Shown: piece after piece, positions 1 through 9,664 of the stretch
Layout: each line of letters begins with the position of its first letter
How positions within the stretch are numbered: position 1 is the stretch's first letter
DNA from: Ascidia mentula
Taxonomy: Eukaryota; Chordata; Ascidiacea; Phlebobranchia; Ascidiidae
NCBI GenBank assembly: GCA_947561715.1
Contig: OX387197.1
Location: 1,555,001 to 1,619,000 of the forward strand
DNA length: 64,000 nucleotides
Direction of reading: 5' to 3'
Notes under the pieces: generated by a model
Told to the model about the DNA's origin: nothing
The model's database searches: none
What the model saw: only the letters and a program-made list of their open reading frames with translations
Made by a program: the position numbers and the translations under genes

Positions 1-458
1 TATTCTGGAAGACATCGCCAGGTTCATCAACATTTGTAGAAACGGACCGGTTGGGTTCAGTGCCTTCAGTAAGTTGTTTATTGACAAACGAATATAAAAT
101 ACACAAGCATGGAGTCAATAATATGAATTTGTGATCATGTCAACCTCAAGTTTGTGAGAATATCATCCTCATCTTCCCATCATCTTCGTTTCAGGGAAGA
201 AGGTGAGTGAGGAACAGGAGACGGAACTTTACACGTTCATGCCTTGAGATATTTTATTTCAAGTGGCCGTGGTTCCTATATCATAGAAGATGTTGTTTAT
301 GCTTCGATCCCGCTAAAAGTTTGATTCGCCCTGTACCTAAATGTATTTTTTTCAGGCAACAGGAATTGCAACTACAAGTGAAGCAATTATTAAACCTTGA
401 GAAAAGCAGAAAAAGTTCGAAACTTCAAAAGGTCACAAGTTGCCCTGTTACTACGTGA
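1..458 (+). pseudogene. TRPM-like channel 3' end, copy A (broken)
   Basis: Three pieces of the last coding exons of a TRPM-family cation channel. The window opens inside an exon reading LEDIARFINICRNGPVGFSAF, ending at 68 before a GTAAGT donor. A second exon starts at 195 after TTTCAG (KKVSEEQETELYTF) but is cut at about 238, where sequence that is intronic in the copy at 28 kb follows directly, so a deletion has removed the rest of the exon and its donor. The last exon starts at 356 and ends with TGA at 456-458 (QQELQLQVKQLL...CPVTT). In TRPM channels this region follows S6 and ends in a coiled-coil-like tail, and the Glu/Lys/Gln-rich exons fit. With the exon deletion this copy cannot give the intact tail seen at 27972-28505. 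Assignment rests on the more complete copy at 17906-19127. Confidence 0.65.
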
Positions 459-964
459 GCGATGACCTTGAAGCACAAACGAGGTCATGCAATCGTGTCT
501 AGTGCAAGCATCACATAAATGAAGCAGCTTGTGTATTTGTAATTGCCTCAATGTCCATTTGCCTGCGCTTGTGTTTCTTTGCCACTTTTCCATTTTCCGT
601 GTTATGTAAAAATGTTTTTTTCATTTGATTGATTTCCATCATTGCTTTCACAGACTTTTCTTTATTGTTTCTGCACTGATTTCATTAAGTTTCGTATAGG
701 CTACATCAGTGCCTTATTAAAAGTTGCTGTTTTCAACTTTGCGATTTTGAAATTGAATGATTTTATAGTTCCTTTGAAATTCTTTTAAAGCGTGAACTAT
801 TTATTTAACCAGATAATAAAATTCCGCGTGTATTTATTATCCTGACTGGAATCTAATAATTGATTTATTAACTCTTACAATGGATTAATTACAACACACA
901 TACTTCTAGTAGTTGGAAGTTTTGTTTCATCGTCTCCAACCATTGCACGTTTACAACGTTTCAA
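459..964. other. Intergenic spacer shared by the duplicated blocks
   Basis: No gene seen. The same spacer separates the TRPM tail from the small secreted gene at 17.4-17.9 kb (inverted), 28.5-29.0 kb and 60.4-60.9 kb, so it marks the extent of the segmental duplication. Confidence 0.6.
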
Positions 965-1572
965 TTATTGCACGTGGGTGATGGTAACAACCAATGACCA
1001 CTGGGGTCGACACAAATTCCACGCTAGACCATTCGGAGTACTTCCTGTACATGGACAATAGTACGACACAAAATCATAAGGTGGATAGTAGGATTTTTTC
1101 GGATAGTAATCAACTCCAGTGATCGTTGGAGGAAATTGACATCCTGTAAAAAACTTGAGATGGTTAAATGTAACAAGAAGAGTGATTACAATGCTTTTGC
1201 TCAACCTGAAACCTAAAAAGAATACTTCTTAAAACCGATAATATGTTTGCAGCACAATTGTACTACTTCCTGCGTGTGCAGTACAACTTACAGCGCATCT
1301 ATTTGTTTCTCACCTAATATAATATGTTGGAACATTACAAGACAAGCTTTCTCAACGCGTTTGTTTCAGCTGTCCACGTGGTCAGGTAATGAACACGGTG
1401 ATCCCCCAGCTAAGAAACCGTTTTACAGAAACAATAAACTTATAGCCACCATTAATGTGACAATAGAAATGGTCGATTTATTTTTCCATTGGTTTAGTTA
1501 AGGTAGGGTTTGCTTACCTTCCACACCGATAAGTAGAACAGCAACCAGCAGACACGATAATGAACGTTTCAT
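965..1572 (-). CDS. Small secreted Cys-rich protein, two exons (copy A)
   Basis: Two exons joined in phase: 1572-1518 (ATG, then a hydrophobic signal peptide, MKRSLSCLLVAVLLIGVE, donor GTAAGC) and 1143-965 (acceptor TTTTTTACAG, stop TAA at 967-965). Together they make 234 nt, or 77 residues. The mature part would be about 58 residues with four cysteines and the order C-PPTITG, YPKKSYYPPYDFVSYYCPCTGS, C, W. This recalls one sushi/CCP module but lacks a normal fourth-cysteine pattern, so the family call is tentative. It is probably extracellular. The gene is convergent with the upstream TRPM tail and is repeated with it in every block; the copies at 16.8, 29.0 and 60.9 kb are frameshifted or truncated. 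This is the only copy with both exons open. A small non-conserved ORF artefact is the main alternative, but the signal peptide and phase match argue against it. Confidence 0.6.
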
Positions 1573-1856
1573 TTTCTTCTCTTTACAAGTGGTGATTGAA
1601 TATTGAAGTTTTACTAAAATACCAATCGTTAGATTATGACTTGAAATAGACTATCATGAGGTTTTCAGGCTTGGCAGCCCAGGCAATCCAGCCCAGCTGG
1701 ATCAGCCACTTTTTCCTGACAAGTCGGAACAAGATTTGAAAAATCAAGCTCTATACGGTGGTAGAGATCCCCTACGTATATGTGAAGGTTGCCTGGCAAG
1801 TTGTGCGCTTGCGCACCAGTGTACCTTGGCCACAATGTACCCCGTGAAACCACTGA

Positions 1857-1929
1857 GCTCCTGTAGCTCAGTTGGTAGAGCGTTGGGCCTGGTTAGCCCA
1901 GGGTCGTGAGTTCAAACCTCACCGGGAGC
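1857..1929 (+). tRNA. tRNA-like module of the SINE, unit 1
   Basis: 73 nt that fold as a cloverleaf: acceptor GCTCCTG/CGGGAGC (one G-T), D arm GCTC/GAGC with loop AGTTGGTA, anticodon arm TGGGC/GCCCA with loop CTGGTTA (anticodon GGT by position), T arm GTGAG/CTCAC with loop TTCAAAC. One extra base lies between the D and anticodon arms. The A and B box positions of a Pol III promoter are preserved. It is part of a repeated element, so it is more likely a SINE promoter than a working tRNA gene. Confidence 0.5.
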
Positions 1930-2222
1930 TTGATTTTTCAAATCTTGTTCCGACTTGTCAGGAAAAAGTGGCTGATCCAGCTGGGCTGCATTACCTGGGC
2001 TGCCAAGCCTGAAAACCTCATGATTGCGATACGTTAGCTGTGATCGCCAAGCAAGGACCTGCGCAGTGGGGCGATCCTGCCTATCATGCCATTGCATGAA
2101 ATATTACTGCGTCATCTGATACGGTGGTAGAGATCCCCTACGTATATGTGAAGGTTGCCTGGCAAGTTGTGCGCTTGCGCACCAGTGTACCTTGGCCACA
2201 ATATACCCCGTGAAACCACTGA

Positions 2223-2295
2223 GCTCCGGTAGCTCAGTTGGTAGAGCGTTGGGCCTGGTTAGCCCAGGGTCGTGAGTTCAAACCTCACCGGGAGC
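2223..2295 (+). tRNA. tRNA-like module of the SINE, unit 2
   Basis: The same 73-nt cloverleaf as at 1857-1929, 366 bp downstream. The acceptor 5' strand is GCTCCGG instead of GCTCCTG. The anticodon loop and T arm are identical. Same caution: SINE head, not a confident tRNA gene. Confidence 0.5.
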
Positions 2296-2479
2296 TTGAT
2301 TTTTTAAATCTTGTTCCGACTTGTCAGGAAAAAGTGGCTGATCCAGCTGGGCTGCATTGCCTGGGCTGCCAAGCCTGAAAACCTCATGATCGCGATACGT
2401 TAGCTGTGATCGCCAAGCAAGGACCTGCGCAGTGGGGCGATCATGCCATTGCATGAAATATTACTGTTGAAATAGACTA

Positions 2480-2743
2480 ATTAGATTTTAGTCAAAATCA
2501 AAAGCGATCGTAACACTAGCTGTAAAACCAACGGTACGTCAACTTATTGATAATGTGGTTTTTGCTGAGCTTGATATTTTAAATCCTACGTAGTTTAAAG
2601 CAAGCCATTCGCAAACAGACGAAACCTTCCTGTTTTTCTTGGAAGTTAACATAACGACAGCGTTGGCATTTCCTGCAACTTATTATAATTTAATTGACAA
2701 GCAGGAAACCAAAACAATAGCAATGTCGTATGTCATGTAAGTA
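2480..2743. other. Non-coding spacer, inverted match at 16.6-16.7 kb
   Basis: No gene seen. The first part (AAAACCAACGG... to the GCTTGATATT region) recurs inverted at about 16600-16690, marking one edge of the inverted duplication. Confidence 0.5.
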
Positions 2744-3010
2744 TAAGGACCCATGGACATGGCATATGTCATGAGCAGACTCGAGCTTGGCCCATCACGA
2801 CCCATGCGAGTATAAGGACCCATGGACATGGCATATGTCATGGGCAGACTCGTGCTTGGCCCATCACGACCCATGCGAGTATAAGGACCCATGGACATGG
2901 CATATGTCATGGGCAGACTCTTGCTTGGCCCATCACGACCCATGCGAGTATAAGGACCCATGGACATGGCATATGTCATGGACAGACTCGTGCGTGGCGC
3001 ACCAGGAGCC
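2744..3010. repeat. 69-bp minisatellite, about four units
   Basis: The motif GGACCCATGGACATGGCATA recurs at 2747, 2816, 2885 and 2954, a constant 69-bp period. 69 is a multiple of three, so open frames with 23-residue repeats appear on both strands; these are by-products. The paralogous site near 19.36-19.47 kb has a single unit. Confidence 0.85.
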
Positions 3011-3491
3011 ATGCGAATATAGGTACACGCCTATGGAACGGAGGAATTTCTATATAAAGGCTTGGTCCTATCCTCATTCTTACAAAATAGGTCCTTGCAT
3101 CGACACATTTTCATTTTCCTGGTGTTTATATTATAAAAGACGTTGTTTGTAATTATGTTCTTAATGGAGATTTCACAATGTAAATTGTGGTAATGACATG
3201 GACGTTTTGGAAATAATTCCACCTGAAACTAAATATATAGATGTGGTTGTGGCAGAGCAACTCGTCCATAAATCCAACTTGAATTCTTCAGGCAATGTCG
3301 CCGGATTATTTGGATTTTTTTGCAAACTTACAGTCTTTCTTAAACCTTGATATAAACGTTCCCAACTTAACTCTATTTTGTCTTTTAATATTTGTGGTTG
3401 CGAAATTTGTGCTATTGTTGCTTTGACGTTATTACAGCAAAGTTCGGAACTTGACGGCAAAATTTGGGAGATGATAGATCACATTCTATTG
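3011..3491. other. Non-coding spacer between minisatellite and MITE
   Basis: No gene supported. Segments of it recur at 19.6-19.9 kb and 49.87-50.08 kb, so it belongs to the duplicated block upstream of the kelch-like genes. Confidence 0.5.
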
Positions 3492-3652
3492 CAATGCTTC
3501 CCAACCTTTTTCAGTTCGCGACCCACTTTTAATGCAAGTTTTATTGTGCGACCCACAATGAGATATGACCAAACGAATGACATGCAACAATTTCGTGATC
3601 TAATAGAAAACTGTAACATTTAGAAATGCGACCCACTGGTTGGGATGTACTG
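3492..3652. mobile_element. hAT-type MITE, 161 bp
   Basis: Imperfect terminal inverted repeats, left CAATGCTTCCCAACC and right GGTTGGGATGTACTG, with near-matching 8-bp flanks TTCTATTG/TTCTAGTT. The same element sits at the equivalent place at 50090-50250, so it predates the duplication. No coding capacity. Confidence 0.65.
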
Positions 3653-4042
3653 TTCTAGTTGAACAAACTCCACATACGTATACTTATTTATCTGTAAAAG
3701 CTATAAATAGACCAAGGCCAAATATTTTTTAAAAACCGATCACACAACGAAATAGTTCTCGTGCAATGCTTAAATAATTAAAAGCATCAGTTTGTTTGAA
3801 AATTTATGTGTCACTCAATGTTTGATGGTCAAAATAAATTTTGAAATAATTTAACTGAAAAAAAATAATTATTACTTTCTGATCACTCAAGCGTGGTGTA
3901 AAGGTGGTTCCCCTCCGGTGTGACATTAGTTCCGTTCTCGGAAATGCTGCAAAAAATAAAAAGAATTTATTTGCAAACATTAAGGGTTTTACACTAGACC
4001 CGGTATTTCATTTCACTGTCAGTTTAACTTTTTGTCTTCATC
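3653..4042. other. 5' flank of kelch-like gene 1
   Basis: Non-coding and closely matched by 50251-50653 upstream of kelch-like gene 3. It should contain the promoter and 5'UTR of the gene starting at 4043, but no TATA box or other element can be called with confidence. Confidence 0.4.
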
Positions 4043-7000
4043 ATGAAGCGATCACAAGAAGAAATAAACTTGCATCACCAGAAAGTGATGAATTTTTTGA
4101 ACAAGTAAGTTTAATTTATAACGATTTACTGAAGTTAAACTATTGATGTTTTAGTGACAGAAAAGAAACAAAACGATTTTGCAACAGAACACTTTGTTCC
4201 GATGGAGAAAACTATTCAATACATGATGCTGTTGTTTGTTCTATGTCAGATTATTTTAATGCTTTACTTGGTGTTGAGGTAAGTGTGTTTATTTTGTACA
4301 AATAATATGAAATTTGAATGTTTGTTGTTTAGTTGTCCCCTGTCCGTAAATACATTGTTGCAATCAAGCAAAATATGTCATTTAGACAACAACAACAACT
4401 CTTTACTTATAAAAAATTAAGTTAGTTTGTTTACAAAACTCATAGGCCATGTGGTATAATATCTCAACAATTGAGCAACATACCATAATATTTTATACCT
4501 GTCTTTTATGAACATACGTACCCAGAGTTGTTCATCCCTTTAGTTTACACCAGTCCTCCATACCACATGGCTCGATCCCGACAACCAGCTCATGTTTTGA
4601 CACAATTGGCTCAGTTGCAACAGCTTAGTCTAGTGTTTGCATATCTGATAGACATTGGTTTAAGTTGTTACAATATTAAGGTTAAAATTGTAAAGATGTT
4701 AAGGTGTTTTTTGTTATTCCTCGACAATTACATTGGCTTAACTTTTGCAACTATGCTAGAATGCAACTTACTAGATTGATTTATTTTTTGCTATGGCCCT
4801 TGTAATGTTTCTATTTGAACAGGACTCATGTATGTTATTATATATAAATTACATACCATATTCCAAATGGTAAATTTGTCAGTTCTTTAGACCAGATTGT
4901 GTGTGTTTGTTGTGATTGGTTAACTTTGTTTTCTTATAGATGCGCGAGAAATACTCAGATTTTATCAAGGTTGACAATATTCCACCAAAAAGACTGGAAA
5001 GTGTATTGGATTATATTTACACTGGTGATATTGAAGTAACAGAGAAAAATGTGTTGGAAGTGTTGGAAGATGCTGATTATACACAGATGGAAGGTATGCA
5101 AGTTTTAATCTTTACTGATGTTAATGTGTTAAGAGTGAATATTTCAATATATATGTTCTACATGTGTATTTATTTATTTGCAAACCATGACAATTTTGCA
5201 TATTTTAGGTTAAAATTATTGTGTTTGACTATTGTCACGTTGTTGACACCAGGGACAAAACAAATTATTTGTAATCAATGGAGAAGTGAGCATAGATATC
5301 ACTTCTGAATTGGGTGTGGCTGAATTTCGTTTTGTCACACTTTCAGAGTTGAAGTCATTTTGTTGTCGAGTCATCCTTAAAATGACTTCAACCGACAACT
5401 GTTTGAAGCTAAGAGCTTATGCTACTCGATACAATCTTGCTGATGTGGAAAAGAAAACAAACCAAATGATTGTTGATAACATTGCAACAGTTGTACAACA
5501 TGATGATTTCATGCAACTTGATGTTGGTGACATGTCTGCAATCATGAAACAGAGAAACAAAGGGGTAATTGTGATTGATTTGTTTTTCTGATATATTTTG
5601 TGATTAAAATTATTAAGACCAATTTTGTTTTAAAAAATTTTTATTTCTATATTTAAAGAAGCTTAAATAGTGATTTAAACTCTGTGATGTTTCACCTTTC
5701 GTTTCATGCTCTTGGTGTAAATTTAGTATTTGATGTAGTCACCGGTGACATTAATCACTTCGTCGTTTGTTTAAACTGTTACTTGTTATTACATATTAGT
5801 TGTTGAATGTAGATGGAAGAAGCTGTTTTTACTGGAATGGTTCGATGGGTCAATTTCAATCCTTCCCATCGAGAGGATTTGTTTGTGAATCTTTTCTCAC
5901 AACTTGATCTTTCATCTATTTCCACTCAGTTTCTTACAACTACAGTTAGAAATGAAGTAAATTATAAAGTTTGTTATTTTTATACCTGTGACTTTTAGCA
6001 TTTGTGTGTTTTTCAGCCTCTTATGAGAAATAATGTTGAATGCAGCAATGCAGTTTTGGATGCTTTGTCAATGAAATTTGAAAAACCAGGAACAAGTGGA
6101 AAAGCAAGTTCAGTTAAAAAAGGTGTAAAATTTTTTATTTTATGTCACATTCAAAGCAATTTGTTACATCTGCCATATTTACACCACCCACATATCTTTT
6201 GACTTTAACCTCCACTTAAATTTCCCACTTCACATTTACTCATGGCAAATAACATTGGAAATATGTGATCAGAATTCAGGGTCAGTCAACTACCAACAAG
6301 TTAGTGATACTATTCTGTGGGATGTGATTAAACAAAGATCTAAAAATAAAACTACATTGATTAGTACAGAAAGATGTGCTTCATCATAACTTGCAAAATG
6401 TGTTAGTTTCATAGCTGAATTTAAAAATGTAACTGAAGGTTGTTAAATACAAACTCTAATGAATTTGGTTGATTCACGAAGCAACAACTTCCCCTGAATG
6501 GAAAATATGTTTCCATTGTTATCACAAAATTTTTTTTGATTTATACAAAACAAAACCATAACAAGCAATATTTATGTTGCAGATTTGTCAGGATTTCTTC
6601 TCATTGGTGGAGATAATTCAAAACGAAAATGTGTGAAATGGAATGTTACCACAAAACAACATAAACATTACCCAGTATGTACATTGCTTGCTGTCATATG
6701 GTTTTGCTGATTTAGCGTACTTTCCCATAAATGTACATGCGTTTTGTGTGCAAGTAAATGTAAATTCCAACTAAAGTTAGCAAGACAGCAAATGTCCAGT
6801 AACCTTCAGGATTGAATGCAATATTTGGCCACTGATAATTTTGTTTTATAAATTCAATTGCACAAAAAAATGTAACAAACATGTCCTGGTTTAGTGTAAC
6901 CTGTCAATGACTTTACAAAATATGCTCCAGAGTAAATCATGTTTTCTGTCATATGTTTTGAGATAGAGACTTTCTTTTATTTCGAGAAACATGTAAATCA

Positions 7001-9596
7001 CTGTGTCTTAATGTATAGTTTCATTGTCATCAAATTTTGTTAAGAAAATGATCACAGATAGAGTGAACTCAACTTCAGCCAAATTTGGTGAAAGTGTTTA
7101 TGTAATGGGTGGAGAAGGTCCAACACGAAGTTGTGAGATGTTGAATTTGGAGGAAAGTAAAAACTGGGTAAAAATTGCTGGTTTGTTGGAAGGTCGACGT
7201 TTTGCTGCATCTGCTGTTGTTGGAGGTTGGTGTGGTTATTTCAAAAATTGTTGATTACTAAACCAGGGGTTGTTCCAGGAATAAAGGATTGGGGAAGCCC
7301 CTTACACAAGTTGTCATGGCAATAAAAATTAACGCGGTGACAGACAAAGTGTTTTGTTAATATTTATTTCCGTTTATCACTAGTGTGTTTTGTGTGGTTT
7401 ATGACTATCTTCTCATCTCTCAACCAACTCATTCACCTTTTAGGTCGAAACAGTGGCCATCTGTCTGCAGCTTATACCCAACTCATTCTTGTTGCTCACC
7501 ATAACTTTTGTTAGTAATACCCCAGAGAAAATTTGTGGATTCTGCCACGACTACATAAGCAAAATTTGTTTGTACTTTTGACAGTATTACTGACACTTTA
7601 CTGACAAGTTACCAATTAAACAGAAAATTGTTCAACTAAGTTTTTAGAAACATATGGTAAATCTGCAGACAGGGTGTGTACACGCACTGTTTCGACCTGT
7701 AAGATCTCATCAGTGCAGCTGTTGAGTGGCACTGTGCTAGCTTTCACACTAGCAGGCACACTAGTCTCCACTTTGTGGTACCTTTCGGTCAACGTTGATC
7801 TGCAGGGTACCCTATACTAGGTACCGAACAACAGAGACGACGAACCACTGTGGTCGACGTTGGCCGAAAGGTACCACAAAGTGGAGACTAGTGTGCCTGC
7901 TAGTGTGAAAGCTAGCACAGTGCCACTCAACAGCTGCACTGATGAGACCTTACAGGTCGAAACAGTGCGTGTACACACCCTGTCTGCAGCTTTGCAATAT
8001 TATGGCTTTTTTTGCACATATGTGGTAAATATTTGGTGAATATGGATGGACAACCTTGTTTTCAGTAATTACAAACAAATTTAGGTGACTTGTATCTCAC
8101 GGGGGGTGATGGAAACCAAGGAGCATTCTCATCAACTTTGTGTTATTCTGTACAAGAAGACAGATGGAGAAGTGGTTTCGACATGTTACAACCAAGATAT
8201 GGGCATGGAATGTGTTCAATTGACAGTAAGAATACATCTGAGTTCATTTTTGTATAGGATTAATCTCATTACTGGACCTAGGCCTAAATAGTTGGCATGC
8301 ATCTGAAACAACAACATAATTAACCGGAAACCATAAATTAAAGTAATCAGTAAATCCACTCTATTTACCCCAACAATATTCACTTTTGGACATGAAAGTG
8401 TTGTGAACGCCGACCTCAAACTTGCCAGAAATGCAGGAAATATTCCATCTTTATTTTGTAGTTCTTTATGACATGAATTTGAACTTTAATATTGATTAAT
8501 TTCAATTAAAACCCCGATTGAAAGCTGATCGCTTATTTGTACGTTAAACGCAGTGCTTACCTCATTGCTTGTTACGTAACATTACAACATAATCGTAATA
8601 TGACGTCACAATAAATATTAACACCAGCGATTTGAAAATTCAGATGTTTTGTTTTCTGTGGGTGGAAGTAATGGCAGACAATTCTTACAATCATGTGAAT
8701 TCCACGATGTTCGTGTTGGAACCTCCACAAGAATCGCTTCTCTCAATGAAGCAAGAGGTCGTTTAGCATGTGAAGAAATTAAAGGGAAGATCTATGCAAT
8801 TGGTTAGTGATGAAAAGTTAAGCAATAAAATTAACAGTAAGTGGTTTTTGTGTAAATTTATAAAATACAAATTCATATTCGTCACCGGTAAATGTATCAC
8901 GTGATAAATATAATGGAGTTTCCTGAAAAGAATCCTAAACATAAAAACTAGTAGATATAACTATAAAGTATTAACCTAAAAACAATAAAAAGTTTTACTT
9001 TAAATCTGACAGGAGGTTGGGGTGGTCGTGACATGCAAACAGTTGAAGAATACGAACCTAGAGTCAACAAATGGAAATATGTTTCTCCTCTCCTAAAACC
9101 TCGTTACCTTCACTCTGCTTGTGTTATTGATGGGAGGATTTATGTTGTGGGTGGAGGGTAAGAATTACTATTATGACGTCACTATAGTCCACTGTTTCCC
9201 GTTTTATGTGAAAATGTAAATGTTGAGAAACTGGGACAAGTGGGATATACGATGTTATACTTGATTAACAACACGCATAAAATGTTTGTTAAATTTAAAC
9301 ACTTTGTATTATACAAGGTTGTATAGGTGGTTTGGTTTAGTGGTGTAGGGGTCTGCGGGTGTACGTTGGTTTGTTTTTGTTAACTTATAAAATTTAAGTT
9401 TTAGTGAAAAATGTTGTAGAAAAACTTACCTGTGTTTGTTGTGTGCCTGGTTCATGAAACTGTATCATGTTTGTTTTATAGGAACTTGGTTGGAGGACTC
9501 ACATCAGTTGAAGTTTACGATCCAACCTCAGATGTTTGGACACATGCTTTTGATCTTGACAAACCAGTTTATAATGCAACTGTTGTTGCTGTTTAA
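4043..9596 (+). CDS. BTB-BACK-Kelch (KLHL-type) protein, copy 1, complete
   Basis: Twelve exons with consistent phases: 4043-4104, 4155-4278, 4940-5093, 5347-5564, 5813-5956, 6017-6122, 6583-6674, 7045-7225, 8085-8225, 8644-8802, 9013-9157, 9482-9596 (TAA). The CDS is 1641 nt, 546 residues, the usual KLHL size. Exons 1-3 give a BTB fold (SIHDAVVCSMSDYFNALL, then LDYIYTGDIEVTEKNV), exons 4-5 a BACK domain (NCLKLRAYATRYNL; VRWVNFNPSHREDL), and exons 7-12 a kelch propeller at about one blade per exon (GG pairs followed by spaced Y/W, such as VYVMGG and IYVVGG). KLHL proteins are normally substrate adaptors for Cullin-3 ubiquitin ligases; the substrate here is unknown. The start is the first ATG of exon 1, conserved in copy 3. 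Intron 8 carries two hammerhead-related insertions. The short N-terminus before BTB is typical of compact KLHLs. No stop or frameshift was seen. Confidence 0.9.
7435..7479 (+). mobile_element. 45-bp truncated hammerhead-element insertion in kelch intron 8
   Basis: Flanked by 9-bp direct repeats AACTCATTC (7426-7434, 7480-7488). Its sequence is the 3' part of the hammerhead element: half of stem II (AGGTC), GAAA, the stem III hairpin, GTC and TGCAGCT, then TTATACCC. The paralogous intron at about 20637 lacks it. It is 5' truncated, so not itself a ribozyme. Confidence 0.75.
7661..7720 (-). ncRNA. Hammerhead ribozyme, left arm of foldback
   Basis: Minus strand: stem I 5' strand AGCTGCA (7720-7714), core CTGATGA (7713-7707), stem II GATC...GGTC (7706-7694, one G-U), GAAA (7693-7690), stem III CAG/CTG closing a loop with a GTGTACAC palindrome, then the cleavage triplet GTC ending at 7668, and stem I 3' strand TGCAGAT (one mismatch to the 5' strand). 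All conserved hammerhead core bases are present. Confidence 0.85.
7663..8016. mobile_element. Foldback element with a hammerhead ribozyme in each arm
   Basis: A 354-bp insertion in kelch intron 8, flanked by near-identical direct repeats (CATATGGTAAAT at 7651-7662; CATATGTGGTAAAT at 8017-8030). The paralogous intron at about 20809-20830 has the uninterrupted site. The arms (about 7664-7798 and 7851-7990) are near-perfect inverted repeats around a loop of roughly 50 bp. Each arm ends outward in a type I hammerhead. No ORF. The head-to-head pairing resembles the inverted copies described for Penelope-like elements, but this element encodes no protein. Confidence 0.85.
7932..7991 (+). ncRNA. Hammerhead ribozyme, right arm of foldback
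   Basis: Plus strand: stem I AGCTGCA (7932-7938), core CTGATGA (7939-7945), stem II GACC-TTACA-GGTC (7946-7958), GAAA (7959-7962), stem III CAG (7963-7965) paired with CTG (7980-7982), T at 7983, C17 at 7984, then TGCAGCT (7985-7991) pairing fully with stem I. Predicted self-cleavage is after GTC, between 7984 and 7985. This is a canonical type I hammerhead without a core mismatch. Confidence 0.92.
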
Positions 9597-9658
9597 TATG
9601 TTTCTATATTTGGGAGTAGATGATATTTAACTGAGATTGATCACTGGCAAAGATGCTC

Positions 9659-9664
9659 AAATAA
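9659..9664 (+). promoter_or_regulatory. Polyadenylation signal of kelch-like gene 1
   Basis: AATAAA 63 bp after the stop codon, in a conserved 3' flank. It is kept in copy 2 (near 22662) but reads AAAAAA in copy 3 near 57741. Confidence 0.6.

Larger units (their letters stand above)
1654..2466 (+). mobile_element. Compound tRNA-like SINE insertion (inverted head plus two tandem units)
   Basis: An 813-bp insertion flanked by 13-bp direct repeats TTGAAATAGACTA (1641-1653 and 2467-2479). It has an inverted fragment of the unit (1654-1749) followed by two tandem units with a 366-bp period. Each unit has a tRNA-like module followed by a body starting TTGATTTTT and ending near CCTCATGA. The corresponding site in the inverted block near 16.72 kb lacks the element and holds a single copy of the target, which gives an empty site. 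tRNA head plus body plus target duplication is the SINE pattern; the head-to-head plus tandem arrangement is unusual. Confidence 0.7.

Noticed and set aside
1857..2295. Two functional tRNA genes
   Set aside because: The cloverleaf has an extra base after the D arm, the GGT anticodon is not expected among eukaryotic threonine tRNAs, and both lie inside a mobile repeat with a target duplication.
5216..5398. Retained ORF extension after kelch exon 3 (GTKQIICNQWRSEHRYHF)
   Set aside because: The phase-consistent acceptor at 5346 joins exon 3 directly to the BACK-domain exon; the extension ends in a stop and is intronic.
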